This document shows, piece after piece, positions 57,494-64,000 of a stretch of DNA of 64,000 nt. Location of the stretch: assembly GCA_937929835.1 (NCBI GenBank), contig CALFUU010000012.1:17635-81634 (forward strand). Direction: 5' to 3'. How positions within the stretch are numbered: the first letter of the stretch is position 1; each line of letters opens with the position of its first letter. The notes under the pieces are model-generated. The model had not been told where the DNA came from. It saw only the letters and a program-made list of their open reading frames with translations, and did no database searches. The translations under genes were made by a program, and so were the position numbers. Source of the DNA: an uncultured Saprospiraceae bacterium. GTDB taxonomy: Bacteria; Bacteroidota; Bacteroidia; Chitinophagales; Saprospiraceae.

Positions 57494-57907
57494 TTAATGT
57501 GGCAAATTGTTTCTAAGAACACCATAGAGATACGTCCCCGCTATAGCACCTGCAATAGGAATGATTATCGTCCAATATCCAGCACCTAACAACGCAAACA
57601 AAGGACCGGGGCAAGCACCTACCAGTGCCCATCCTAAACCAAATAGGGTTCCCCCAGCTATGTATCTGACAAAACTTTTGTCTTTATCTTTTAGGACTAT
57701 AGGTTTGTCATCTACGTCTTTGAGTTGACTTTTCTTGATGCCTTGGACGATGATCGCACCCAACACAACGGCACTTCCTATGATGCCATACATATGAAAG
57801 GACTCGAATCTGAACATCTCATAGATTCTGAACCAAGAGATGACCTGTGACTTGGTCAACACTATGCCAAAGAATGTTCCTATGAGTAAGTATTTTAAAA
57901 ACTTCAT
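57494..57907 (-). CDS. YeeE/YedE (DUF6691) sulfur-transport protein, small half
   Basis: This 137-residue protein has four helices and the conserved GACPGPLFALLGAGYW motif containing the Cys-Pro thought to line the permeation path of YeeE/TsuA-like sulfur transporters. Its start overlaps the stop of the other half as ATGA. The pair resembles the PmpA-PmpB type. Confidence 0.88.
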   Translation of the reverse strand: MKFLKYLLIGTFFGIVLTKSQVISWFRIYEMFRFESFHMYGIIGSAVVLGAIIVQGIKKSQLKDVDDKPIVLKDKDKSFVRYIAGGTLFGLGWALVGACPGPLFALLGAGYWTIIIPIAGAIAGTYLYGVLRNNLPH

Positions 57908-58467
57908 GAGCCAAAAATGATGGGGATGAGTAAATGTGTCATTAATAAACCACCTATAAAAAAGCCAATTGTCGCAATTAGAGAAGGTATCTGAAGGTTA
58001 GCTAGACCGGTGATAGAGTGACCAGACGTACAGCCCCCAGCCCATCTCGTACCGAAGCCTATTAATAATCCTCCCGAGAGAAGTATGGCGATGACCTTTA
58101 GAGAAGATAGATTATGGGCATCAAAAATTTCTCTAGGTACATAGCTATCGATGCCTGACTCTATGTTGAGTGTAGACAGAGCAGCAGCCGTCTTGGGATT
58201 GATATCTACAATATGATCGACCATCAAAAAGTTTGAGGCGAGCATTGCCCCTATGACGGTACCTACAAGAAAAAGTAGATTCCATTTTTGTGACTGCCAA
58301 TCAAAGTCAAAAAAGGCTACCTTCTTGCCAGCACCCGCTATACTGCATAGGGTTCTGAGATTAGAAGAGAAGCCAAAGCTCTTGCCTTGATACAGCATCA
58401 GAAAGAGGACTAGTGCCAGTAGTGGCCCAGCTACATACCAGGGCCAAGGATTCATTAAATATTCCAT
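57904..58467 (-). CDS. YeeE/YedE sulfur-transport protein, large half
   Basis: This 187-residue membrane protein has about five helices; GFGTRWAGGCTSGHSITGLANLQIPSL carries the conserved Gly-Cys-Thr-Ser-Gly motif of YeeE/YedE permeases. Translationally coupled to the small half; a rhodanese gene follows. Likely moves thiosulfate or related sulfur species across the inner membrane. Confidence 0.88.
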   Translation of the reverse strand: MEYLMNPWPWYVAGPLLALVLFLMLYQGKSFGFSSNLRTLCSIAGAGKKVAFFDFDWQSQKWNLLFLVGTVIGAMLASNFLMVDHIVDINPKTAAALSTLNIESGIDSYVPREIFDAHNLSSLKVIAILLSGGLLIGFGTRWAGGCTSGHSITGLANLQIPSLIATIGFFIGGLLMTHLLIPIIFGS

Positions 58468-58560
58468 AATTCGGATTTCACATCAAAAGTATCTTGTCTG
58501 GTCCAATTAGCCTAAGTTACAGCTGATATTTAGTACCTTTCGACCACTAATTTTAATATC

Positions 58561-59502
58561 GTGAAAGGGCTCAAAACAACAGATTTTAATTTTCCAGGTC
58601 AGCTTAAAGTATATAACGGCAAAGTCAGAGATGTCTATCATCTCAAGGAGAAGCTCGTCATCGTAGCTTCTGACAGGATATCGGCATTTGACCATATATT
58701 ACCAAAGCCCATTCCTTATAAAGGTCAGATATTGACCCAACTTGCCCAACATTTTCTCAATGCCACTAGGGATATCGTCCTTAACTGGCTAGAAGCCAAC
58801 CCGCACCCCAATGTTAGTATCGGTAAGAAGGCCGACCCCATTATGTTAGAAATGGTCGTCAGAGGTTATCTCGCAGGCCACGCTTGGAGAGAGTATAAAT
58901 CTGGAAAACGGATGATTTGTGGCGTCCAGATGCCAGAAGGGATGAGAGAAGGGGATAGATTCCCCAGTCCTATTATTACACCAGCTACTAAAGCTGTGTC
59001 TGGCCACGATGAGGACATCTCAGCAGAAGAGATACTCAGTCAAGGTATTGTATCACAGACAGATTGGAATAAACTTTCCATCTATGCTTTACAGCTTTTC
59101 CAAAGAGGTACTCAGATGGCAGCCGAGCAAGGCCTTATTCTTGTAGACACGAAGTATGAGTTTGGTAGGTATCAAGACGATATTATTCTCATAGATGAAA
59201 TCCATACCCCAGATAGCTCTCGATACTATATAAGTGAGGGTTATGAATCCCGTCAGAGGAGTGGAGAAAAGCAAAAACAACTCTCTAAGGAGTTTGTCAG
59301 AGAATGGTTGATGAGTAATGGATTCCAAGGATTAGAAGGGCAGACGATGCCCCAAATGCCTGAAGCATTTATAGCTAGTGTCACTGATCGCTATGAGGAA
59401 TTGTATACTAAGTTGACAGGTCAAAAGTTAGAAAAGCGCTCATACGAGGGCATTCACCAAAGTATTCAAGATCACGTTGTTAACTACTTGCAAAAATCCT
59501 AA
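58561..59502 (+). CDS. purC: SAICAR synthase (PurC)
   Basis: This 313-residue enzyme joins CAIR and aspartate in purine synthesis. It belongs to the longer eukaryote-like PurC group: YNGKVRDVYHLKEKLVIVASDRISAFD, LEMVVRGYLAGHAWREYKSG, ILVDTKYEFGRY, ILIDEIHTPDSSRYY. The start is GTG at 58561, with TACCTTTC (58534-58541), one base off TAnnTTTG, as its likely -7 element. Confidence 0.97.
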   Translation: MKGLKTTDFNFPGQLKVYNGKVRDVYHLKEKLVIVASDRISAFDHILPKPIPYKGQILTQLAQHFLNATRDIVLNWLEANPHPNVSIGKKADPIMLEMVVRGYLAGHAWREYKSGKRMICGVQMPEGMREGDRFPSPIITPATKAVSGHDEDISAEEILSQGIVSQTDWNKLSIYALQLFQRGTQMAAEQGLILVDTKYEFGRYQDDIILIDEIHTPDSSRYYISEGYESRQRSGEKQKQLSKEFVREWLMSNGFQGLEGQTMPQMPEAFIASVTDRYEELYTKLTGQKLEKRSYEGIHQSIQDHVVNYLQKS

Positions 59503-59824
59503 ACGTTTCCTTAAAACGACATTTCCCGAGCAACTTTTACTTTCAATTGATCATTTCAAAGGTACAATCCCATAGGATTTGTGAGCCTAAAGTCAACAAA
59601 GAATAATGTTTTTTTTTTTGAGGCTTAAGCTTATCAAAATAAAGGATTGTTAAGTTTCGAAAGCGTCATCTTAAATTTTTTTGTACTAACTGTGCAACGT
59701 ATTCCGTTCTAAAGACATTAATAGAGATAACGGAACAACTATACTTGCTTCTTCCATTAGTTACGAGAAGTTCTAGTTGTAAGGTTTTTAGAACACATTT
59801 CTGAACATTTTAAATTCTTTTACA
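59503..59824. other. Intergenic leader with an inverted repeat
   Basis: No gene is seen. The region is AT-rich, with a run of eleven T near 59610-59620 and a perfect 7-bp inverted repeat TTCCGTT (59702-59708) / AACGGAA (59729-59735). A TTAAATTTTTTTG stretch near 59670 may contain a promoter, implying a leader of over 100 bases for the next gene. Confidence 0.4.
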
Positions 59825-60475
59825 ATGAAAAAGTCAACTTTCATATTAGCCATTCTATGCCTAAGCTTTAGTGCATACAGTCAATTTTCTATCGGAATCA
59901 AAGGCGGAATTGGAGCTGCCTTTACACCAACAGATACCAAGGAGTTTGTGAGTCTTTCGCCTACCAATATAGACCTCATCTCAGTAGGGGGCTCGGCATT
60001 AAGACAATCAATAGGTCTTTCTGTGCTTAATGAAAACGAAAAGGTATTTTTTATGGTAGATGGGGTATTTACTCAATCTACAGAGACCTTCCAATTGATA
60101 TCCACTGGATTAGGTAGGTCCATTTTAGACCCTTCATTGGAGTATCAAAATAATACAAGTAACATAAGATTAATAGCTACTGCTGGTGCTAAGTATAAGG
60201 ACTTTAGAGTGGGCTTTGGTCCAGAGATTTCTTTCGTAGTTGATCAACAGGAAGATCTTTCGGAAAGAGCAAATTTTGAAGTCGATGAAAGAAATTATTT
60301 GGGCGGATTTAATTTGCTTGTAGGATATAAGTTGCTTGATCGATTACAATTAGATCTAAAATATGTCAAGTACTTTGACAGTGTCGGAGCAGGCTACAGT
60401 TTCGAAAACATTCCATTGGATTTTGACAGCAGCACTTCATTAGTAGAGCTTACATTGGGCTATTATTTCAACTAG
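59825..60475 (+). CDS. Outer-membrane beta-barrel protein
   Basis: This 216-residue protein has a signal peptide (MKKSTFILAILCLSFSAYS, cleavage before QFSIG) and an eight-strand-like barrel (SIGIKGGIGAAF, FFMVDGVFTQ, RVGFGPEISFVV, GFNLLVGYKL, VELTLGYYFN) ending in Phe-Asn. It belongs to the OMP_b-brl group. It is single-gene, with a long leader and a perfect terminator. Confidence 0.85.
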   Translation: MKKSTFILAILCLSFSAYSQFSIGIKGGIGAAFTPTDTKEFVSLSPTNIDLISVGGSALRQSIGLSVLNENEKVFFMVDGVFTQSTETFQLISTGLGRSILDPSLEYQNNTSNIRLIATAGAKYKDFRVGFGPEISFVVDQQEDLSERANFEVDERNYLGGFNLLVGYKLLDRLQLDLKYVKYFDSVGAGYSFENIPLDFDSSTSLVELTLGYYFN

Positions 60476-60502
60476 TACACAACAATAATAATCATAGCTT
60501 GA

Positions 60503-60540
60503 AGGAGCTGACTATGGAGAGTCAGCTCCTTTTCTGTTTT
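60503..60540 (+). terminator. Rho-independent terminator
   Basis: Perfect 11-bp stem AGGAGCTGACT (60503-60513) / AGTCAGCTCCT (60520-60530), 6-base loop, then TTTCTGTTTT. Confidence 0.95.
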
Positions 60541-60603
60541 AATAAGCTCCTCTTTAGATCTCATAGTATTTAAGAGATAAAGAAGGAAGATTGATTAAGT
60601 GCT

Positions 60604-60611
60604 TACCTTTG
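60604..60611 (+). promoter_or_regulatory. TAnnTTTG -7 element before mhpF
   Basis: TACCTTTG, 32 bases before the ATG at 60644. It lies inside the longest reading frame (from 60599), excluding that start. Confidence 0.45.
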
Positions 60612-60643
60612 TATACCTACATTCGTGTAGCAAAATGTGCATT

Positions 60644-61579
60644 ATGTCAAAAATAAAAGTCGCCATCATTGGCCCTGGGAATATAGGTACGGACTTGATG
60701 ATAAAAGTCATTAGGCTTGCCAAGAATTTAGAAATGTGTGCTATGGTCGGAATAGATCCTAATTCTGATGGTCTTGCCAGAGCCCAGCGTATGGGCTATG
60801 TCACAACACACAAAGGTATAGATGGATTGCTGAATTTACCTGAATGGAAAGATATTAAGATCATTTTTGATGCGACCTCTGCTAAGGCGCACGCGTACAA
60901 TTGGGGTGTCGTACAACAGTATCCTGATAAGCGTATTATTGATTTGACGCCAGCAGCGATTGGCCCTTTCTTGGTACCACCAGTCAATTTTGATGCAACA
61001 CATAATGTCAAGAATGTCAATATGGTGACCTGTGGTGGACAGGCAACGATTCCTATGGTCGCTGCGGTCAATAGGGTAGCCAAGGTCCATTATGGAGAGA
61101 TCGTGGCGTCTATCGCTAGCAAGTCGGCAGGACCTGGCACTAGAGCCAATATAGACGAGTTTACAGAAACAACGGCGCATGCCATAGAGCAAGTCGGGGG
61201 TGCAGAAAAGGGTAAGGCCATCATCATTCTAAATCCCGCAGAGCCGCCAGTCATTATGCGCGACACTGTATTCACCTTGAGTGAGCAGGCCGATAAAGCT
61301 GCCATTGTCGATAGTGTCCATAAAATGGTGTCACAAGTACAGCAGTATGTACCAGGTTATACCTTGCATCAAGAAATCCAATTTGATGATATTCCAGAGG
61401 ATAAACCTGTCTTTATAGAAGGACTCGGCAAGAGATATGGCCTTAAGACAACCATCTTATTGCAAGTAGAAGGAGCTGGGCACTACCTACCTGCTTATGC
61501 TGGAAATTTAGATATAATGACCTCAGCTGCTATGGCAACAGCTGATCAATTTGCTCAAGAAAGTCTTCTGACTACCTAA
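60644..61579 (+). CDS. mhpF: Acetaldehyde dehydrogenase (acylating)
   Basis: This 311-residue enzyme (from ATG 60644, [14 protein letters not shown] with the NAD fold glycines) oxidises acetaldehyde to acetyl-CoA. The catalytic Cys is in [35 protein letters not shown] is typical. It is followed by the 4-hydroxy-2-oxovalerate aldolase gene with 9 bases, the pair that channels acetaldehyde in meta-cleavage pathways of aromatic degradation. No ring-cleavage genes are in the window. Confidence 0.96.
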   Translation: MSKIKVAIIGPGNIGTDLMIKVIRLAKNLEMCAMVGIDPNSDGLARAQRMGYVTTHKGIDGLLNLPEWKDIKIIFDATSAKAHAYNWGVVQQYPDKRIIDLTPAAIGPFLVPPVNFDATHNVKNVNMVTCGGQATIPMVAAVNRVAKVHYGEIVASIASKSAGPGTRANIDEFTETTAHAIEQVGGAEKGKAIIILNPAEPPVIMRDTVFTLSEQADKAAIVDSVHKMVSQVQQYVPGYTLHQEIQFDDIPEDKPVFIEGLGKRYGLKTTILLQVEGAGHYLPAYAGNLDIMTSAAMATADQFAQESLLTT

Positions 61580-61588
61580 AGAATCAAT

Positions 61589-62602
61589 ATGCACCAATTA
61601 TATATACAAGATGTAACGCTACGCGATGGGATGCACCCTATCCAGCATCAGTACACCAAGCAACAGGTAAAAGAAATAGCAGTAGCCTTGGATAATGCTA
61701 AAGTCGATGCCATAGAAGTCGCTCACGGAGATGGGATCACTGGTGGTAGTTTTAATTATGGTTTTGGAGCACATACGGATTGGGAATGGCTCGAAGGAGT
61801 GGCTGATTTACTGACCCACGCTAAGTTGACAACGCTGTTGATTCCAGGTATAGGCACTATAGATGACCTGAAGAGAGCTCGTGATCTAGGAGTAGTTTCT
61901 GTTCGTGTAGCGACACACTGTACGGAAGCAGATATTTCTGCTCAGCACATAGAAGCGGCACGTAATATGGGTATGGATGTCTCAGGCTTTTTGATGATGG
62001 CACATATGAACGACCCTAAGCCCTTGGCACAACAAGCGCAATTGATGGAGGAGTATGGTGCAGCTTGTGTCTATGTGACGGACTCAGCAGGTGCTTTATT
62101 GATGGATGGCGTCAGGGATAGGATTAGGGCATTTAAAGAAATCCTGAAGCCAGAAACGGAGATAGGTATCCATTGTCATCATAATCTTTCTCTCGGTGTC
62201 GCCAATACAATTGTTGCGATGCAAGAAGGAGCGACGCGTCTAGATGCCTCACTTGGTGGTATGGGTGCAGGTGCAGGCAATTGTCCACTTGAAGTCTTGA
62301 TCGCTGTGCTCAATAAGATGGGTGCGCAGCACAACTCAGATCTTTTTCAATTAATGGATATTGCAGATGATGTTATCAGACCACTTCAGCATCGACCTGT
62401 GCAAGTAGATCGAGAGACACTTTCTCTAGGCTACGCAGGCGTCTATTCTAGTTTTCTTTTACACTCAGAGCGTGCTGCCGAGAAGTATGGTTTGGATACA
62501 AGAGATATACTTAACGAACTAGGTCAGCGCAATATGGTTGGTGGACAAGAGGATATGATTATAGATGTAGCACTGGATATGAAAGGGAAAGCACAAAAAT
62601 AA
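61589..62602 (+). CDS. mhpE: 4-hydroxy-2-oxovalerate aldolase
   Basis: This 337-residue DRE-TIM aldolase cleaves 4-hydroxy-2-oxoacids to pyruvate and acetaldehyde. [15 protein letters not shown] (the metal/catalytic RDG motif), [24 protein letters not shown], and [15 protein letters not shown] (metal His pair) are present. It forms a complex with MhpF so that acetaldehyde is channelled. The downstream side is the palindromic-repeat patch. Confidence 0.97.
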   Translation: MHQLYIQDVTLRDGMHPIQHQYTKQQVKEIAVALDNAKVDAIEVAHGDGITGGSFNYGFGAHTDWEWLEGVADLLTHAKLTTLLIPGIGTIDDLKRARDLGVVSVRVATHCTEADISAQHIEAARNMGMDVSGFLMMAHMNDPKPLAQQAQLMEEYGAACVYVTDSAGALLMDGVRDRIRAFKEILKPETEIGIHCHHNLSLGVANTIVAMQEGATRLDASLGGMGAGAGNCPLEVLIAVLNKMGAQHNSDLFQLMDIADDVIRPLQHRPVQVDRETLSLGYAGVYSSFLLHSERAAEKYGLDTRDILNELGQRNMVGGQEDMIIDVALDMKGKAQK

Positions 62603-62626
62603 CTTCAAGGGGTCATCAAGGGTCTT

Positions 62627-62700
62627 CAAGGGGTCAGGACCCCTTGGGGCTTTGGGGAAGGACCCCTTGGGGCTTGGGGGAAGGATCCCTTGGGGGAAAC
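62627..62700. repeat. REP-like palindrome and 23-bp tandem repeats
   Basis: CAAGGGGTC-AG-GACCCCTTG (62627-62646) is a perfect 9-bp inverted repeat. Overlapping it are two full copies (62637-62659, 62660-62682) and one partial copy (62683-62699) of a G-rich 23-base unit starting GGACCCCTTGGGG. Two AAGGG(G)TC copies lie just upstream (from about 62604) and a related patch lies inside the next gene (about 62745-62770). The position directly before a RAYT gene fits cognate REP sequences. Confidence 0.75.
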
Positions 62701-62707
62701 TATAATT

Positions 62708-63349
62708 ATGAACAACCCAATAGATAAAAATTCAAGAGATAATTCCAAGGGTCAGGGTCCCGGGGGAGACAAGTCCACGGAGAACACAGGCTCTTTGGAA
62801 GACCAGAGGAGATATGGATATCATATAGTACTGACAACACATAACAGTCGTACCTCACAACGCATGAGAATCTATAGAGTCCAAAAGGGACCAGAACGAA
62901 GATTGTCTTTGGATGAGGAAATAATCCTTACGGGCATCATCAGTCAGATTATCCTAGAGAATGATTATAAGTGCATTGCATACAATATATGTCAGGATCA
63001 CGTACATATGATTATTGTTTGTCAAGAGGGTGCATTGACTTCTATAGTTCAGAAACTGAAGTCGGTCAGCAGTAAGCTGTTTGATCGCCACCCAGATGTG
63101 GATCCTGCGCTGACAAAGCTGCATTCTAATAGATTGTGGTCGCAAAAATTCTTCAGAGCCTCACTGAATGAATGGACACTGGGCAAGTTGTCTCATAAAC
63201 CAGGTGAATTATATCAGTCTTCTTATCTTTCCAATGCTATGGCTTATATTGAAAACAACAGAATTAAACATAGGTTGGAAGATTCTCAGGTATTAAAACA
63301 GATCACTGAGCGTTTTTTGGTCTCTATGGATGAGGCATATTTGAAATAG
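62708..63349 (+). CDS. REP-associated tyrosine transposase-like protein (Y1/RAYT)
   Basis: About 213 residues from the ATG at 62708; the earlier in-frame TTG (62690) lies inside the repeat. The HUH nuclease core of the Y1_Tnp/IS200-like family is visible: RRYGYHIVLTTHN (first strand), CQDHVHMIIVCQEG (His-x-His metal site) and NAMAYIENNRIKH (catalytic Tyr helix). RAYT proteins are domesticated IS200/IS605 relatives that act on REP palindromes. The first 35 residues are Gly/Asp/Ser-rich, partly encoded by repeat-like DNA. Alternatives: a solitary IS200-type transposase. Confidence 0.82.
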   Translation: MNNPIDKNSRDNSKGQGPGGDKSTENTGSLEDQRRYGYHIVLTTHNSRTSQRMRIYRVQKGPERRLSLDEEIILTGIISQIILENDYKCIAYNICQDHVHMIIVCQEGALTSIVQKLKSVSSKLFDRHPDVDPALTKLHSNRLWSQKFFRASLNEWTLGKLSHKPGELYQSSYLSNAMAYIENNRIKHRLEDSQVLKQITERFLVSMDEAYLK

Positions 63350-63351
63350 GA

Positions 63352-63601
63352 ATCACAAGCAATTTTATTTTTCTTAAGCAATTCCTGGACACAGGTTCTT
63401 TTAATGCCAATCAGATCAGATTCATAGATACCATCATCCAGTTTTTAAATAAGAACGGTGTGATAGATAAAAAGCTTACTCGGTAAGCCTCTTTTTGATG
63501 ATGCCCATGAGGATGGCATCTATGGTTTATTTGAGGATAATCGGACTATTAAGATCATCTCGCTTATCGATGGGATTAATGAGGATGCGGAGGAGGGATA
63601 A
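63352..63601 (+). pseudogene. Relic of a type I restriction HsdR subunit (C-terminal end, frameshifted)
   Basis: Two adjoining frames read as the end of HsdR. The first (about 63361-63483) encodes FLKQFLDTGSFNANQIRFID then NKNGVIDKKL and ends at a TAA (63484-63486). One base over, the second (from 63485 to the TAA at 63599-63601) continues PLFDDAHEDGIYGLF and IISLIDGINEDA. Together they follow the order of the HsdR C-terminal helical domain (nanQieFi, nGVid, PlFdd, GlyGlFed, lidgIN). The large N-terminal nuclease/helicase part is missing; the RAYT gene takes its place. Recognised from memory of the family. Confidence 0.72.
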
Positions 63602-63649
63602 TGACGTGCACATTGGATGTATGGTGCGGTGTATATTTAGACCCTTATC

Positions 63650-63683
63650 AAAGAAACTCCTCTCAATAGTGAAGAGTTTCTTT
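63650..63683 (+). repeat. Hairpin after the HsdR relic
   Basis: AAAGAAACTC (63650-63659) and GAGTTTCTTT (63674-63683) form a perfect 10-bp stem with a 14-base loop. No good T-tract follows, so it may be a weak terminator or the remnant of one. Confidence 0.5.
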
Positions 63684-63865
63684 GACTTGGTCTTTCCGTT
63701 TACAATCATTCTGATGTAGACACCATTTTCTTGCTAAACAAAAATTTTAATTTTCACTAAAACAGTGCTAAAGCAACTGTGATAGTAACTGAAAATAAAA
63801 ATGTAATAACTAGTTGATTATCAGTTTGTTGTCAGATAAATGAAAACAACTGCAAACAACAAAAG

Positions 63866-64000
63866 TGGAGCCGCAGAGATTCGAACTCTGGTCCAGACAA
63901 AGCTTTCATAAGCTTTCTACATGTTTAGCTTGTTCTTAAATTTTCGATCTTGAGCAGGTGTACAAGCAACCAACTCGCGACTTATCTCTTTAATTTCGGA
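63866..64000 (-). ncRNA. ssrA: tmRNA (ssrA), 3' part
   Basis: On the minus strand the last bases read as the tRNA-like 3' end of tmRNA: T arm CAGAG-TTCGAAT-CTCTG (63890-63874), acceptor half CGGCTCC (63873-63867) and discriminator A (63866), no encoded CCA. Upstream lies the conserved ACATGTAGAAAGC block and pseudoknot-like sequence. The tag reading frame and the 5' end are beyond the window. tmRNA rescues stalled ribosomes and tags proteins for ClpXP. Confidence 0.92.

Noticed and set aside
59610..59640. T-run with flanking AGCCT/AGGCT as a purC terminator
   Set aside because: The T-run lies within the loop, before the second arm, so it does not have terminator geometry.
63495..63719. A 74-residue plus-strand frame rich in Met and Arg
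   Set aside because: It overlaps the second HsdR frame, which matches a known domain; the composition of the alternative frame is not protein-like.

Overview
This window looks like a chromosome segment of a gliding or filamentous marine-type Bacteroidota, most likely in the Saprospiria/Lewinella neighbourhood. The lineage within the phylum is inferred. Supporting signs are a complete type IX secretion (T9SS) core operon gldK-gldL-gldM-gldN with an upstream PorP/SprF protein, the T9SS regulator PorX, three secreted proteins with T9SS C-terminal sorting domains, several Bacteroidota-type outer-membrane beta-barrels, promoters of the TAnnTTTG type, and no consistent Shine-Dalgarno sites. Base composition is moderately AT-rich and most of the window is ordinary core genome, densely packed in short operons.

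Layout. 1-3.2 kb: the tail of a three-gene glycan operon (DPM1-like GT2, cellulose-synthase-like GT2, GT-C membrane glycosyltransferase). 3.5-10.2 kb (minus): small conserved protein, metallo-hydrolase, PorP/SprF, gldK, gldL, gldM, gldN, closed by a strong terminator. 10.2-13.6 kb (plus): beta-barrel, lipoprotein, Ppx/GppA phosphatase, and a metal ABC permease fused to a DtxR-like regulator. 13.6-16.3 kb (minus): bifunctional (p)ppGpp enzyme followed by a Fur-family regulator. 16.4-20 kb: tRNA-Leu, trigger factor, clpP, clpX. 20-22 kb: a gene-poor gap, a tiny membrane protein and glyA. 22-26.6 kb: a 1497-residue envelope protein built from about 47 copies of a 23-residue repeat, with two embedded OmpA domains and a C-terminal peptidoglycan-binding domain; this is the most striking object here. 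26.7-31.4 kb: HD hydrolase, porX, tatC, cation exchanger. 31.4-37.5 kb: two T9SS-exported proteins and a DUF1573 lipoprotein. 37.7-45.2 kb: thioredoxin-SPOR fusion, then fabH-efp-accB-accC, an MsbA-like exporter and another T9SS cargo. 45.2-52.7 kb (minus): DUF3667 protein, groL-groS, and miaB - sigma54 activator - lptE - Lys-rich protein - secG. 53-58.5 kb: TPR protein, beta-barrel, murB, Fic protein, rhodanese and a YeeE/YedE sulfur-transport pair. 58.6-62.6 kb: purC, beta-barrel, mhpF-mhpE. 62.6-64 kb: an accessory patch with palindromic repeats, a REP-associated tyrosine transposase, a frameshifted relic of a type I restriction HsdR subunit, and the 3' part of tmRNA (ssrA) running off the window end.

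How the parts fit. GldK/L/M/N, PorP and PorX provide export and its regulation, and the CTD proteins at 31.4, 33.4 and 44.1 kb are likely clients. The repeat protein is probably an outer-membrane-to-peptidoglycan tether or surface fibre. ClpPX, trigger factor, GroESL, Rel and tmRNA are housekeeping proteostasis and stress functions. No CRISPR array, intact prophage or complete defence system is visible.
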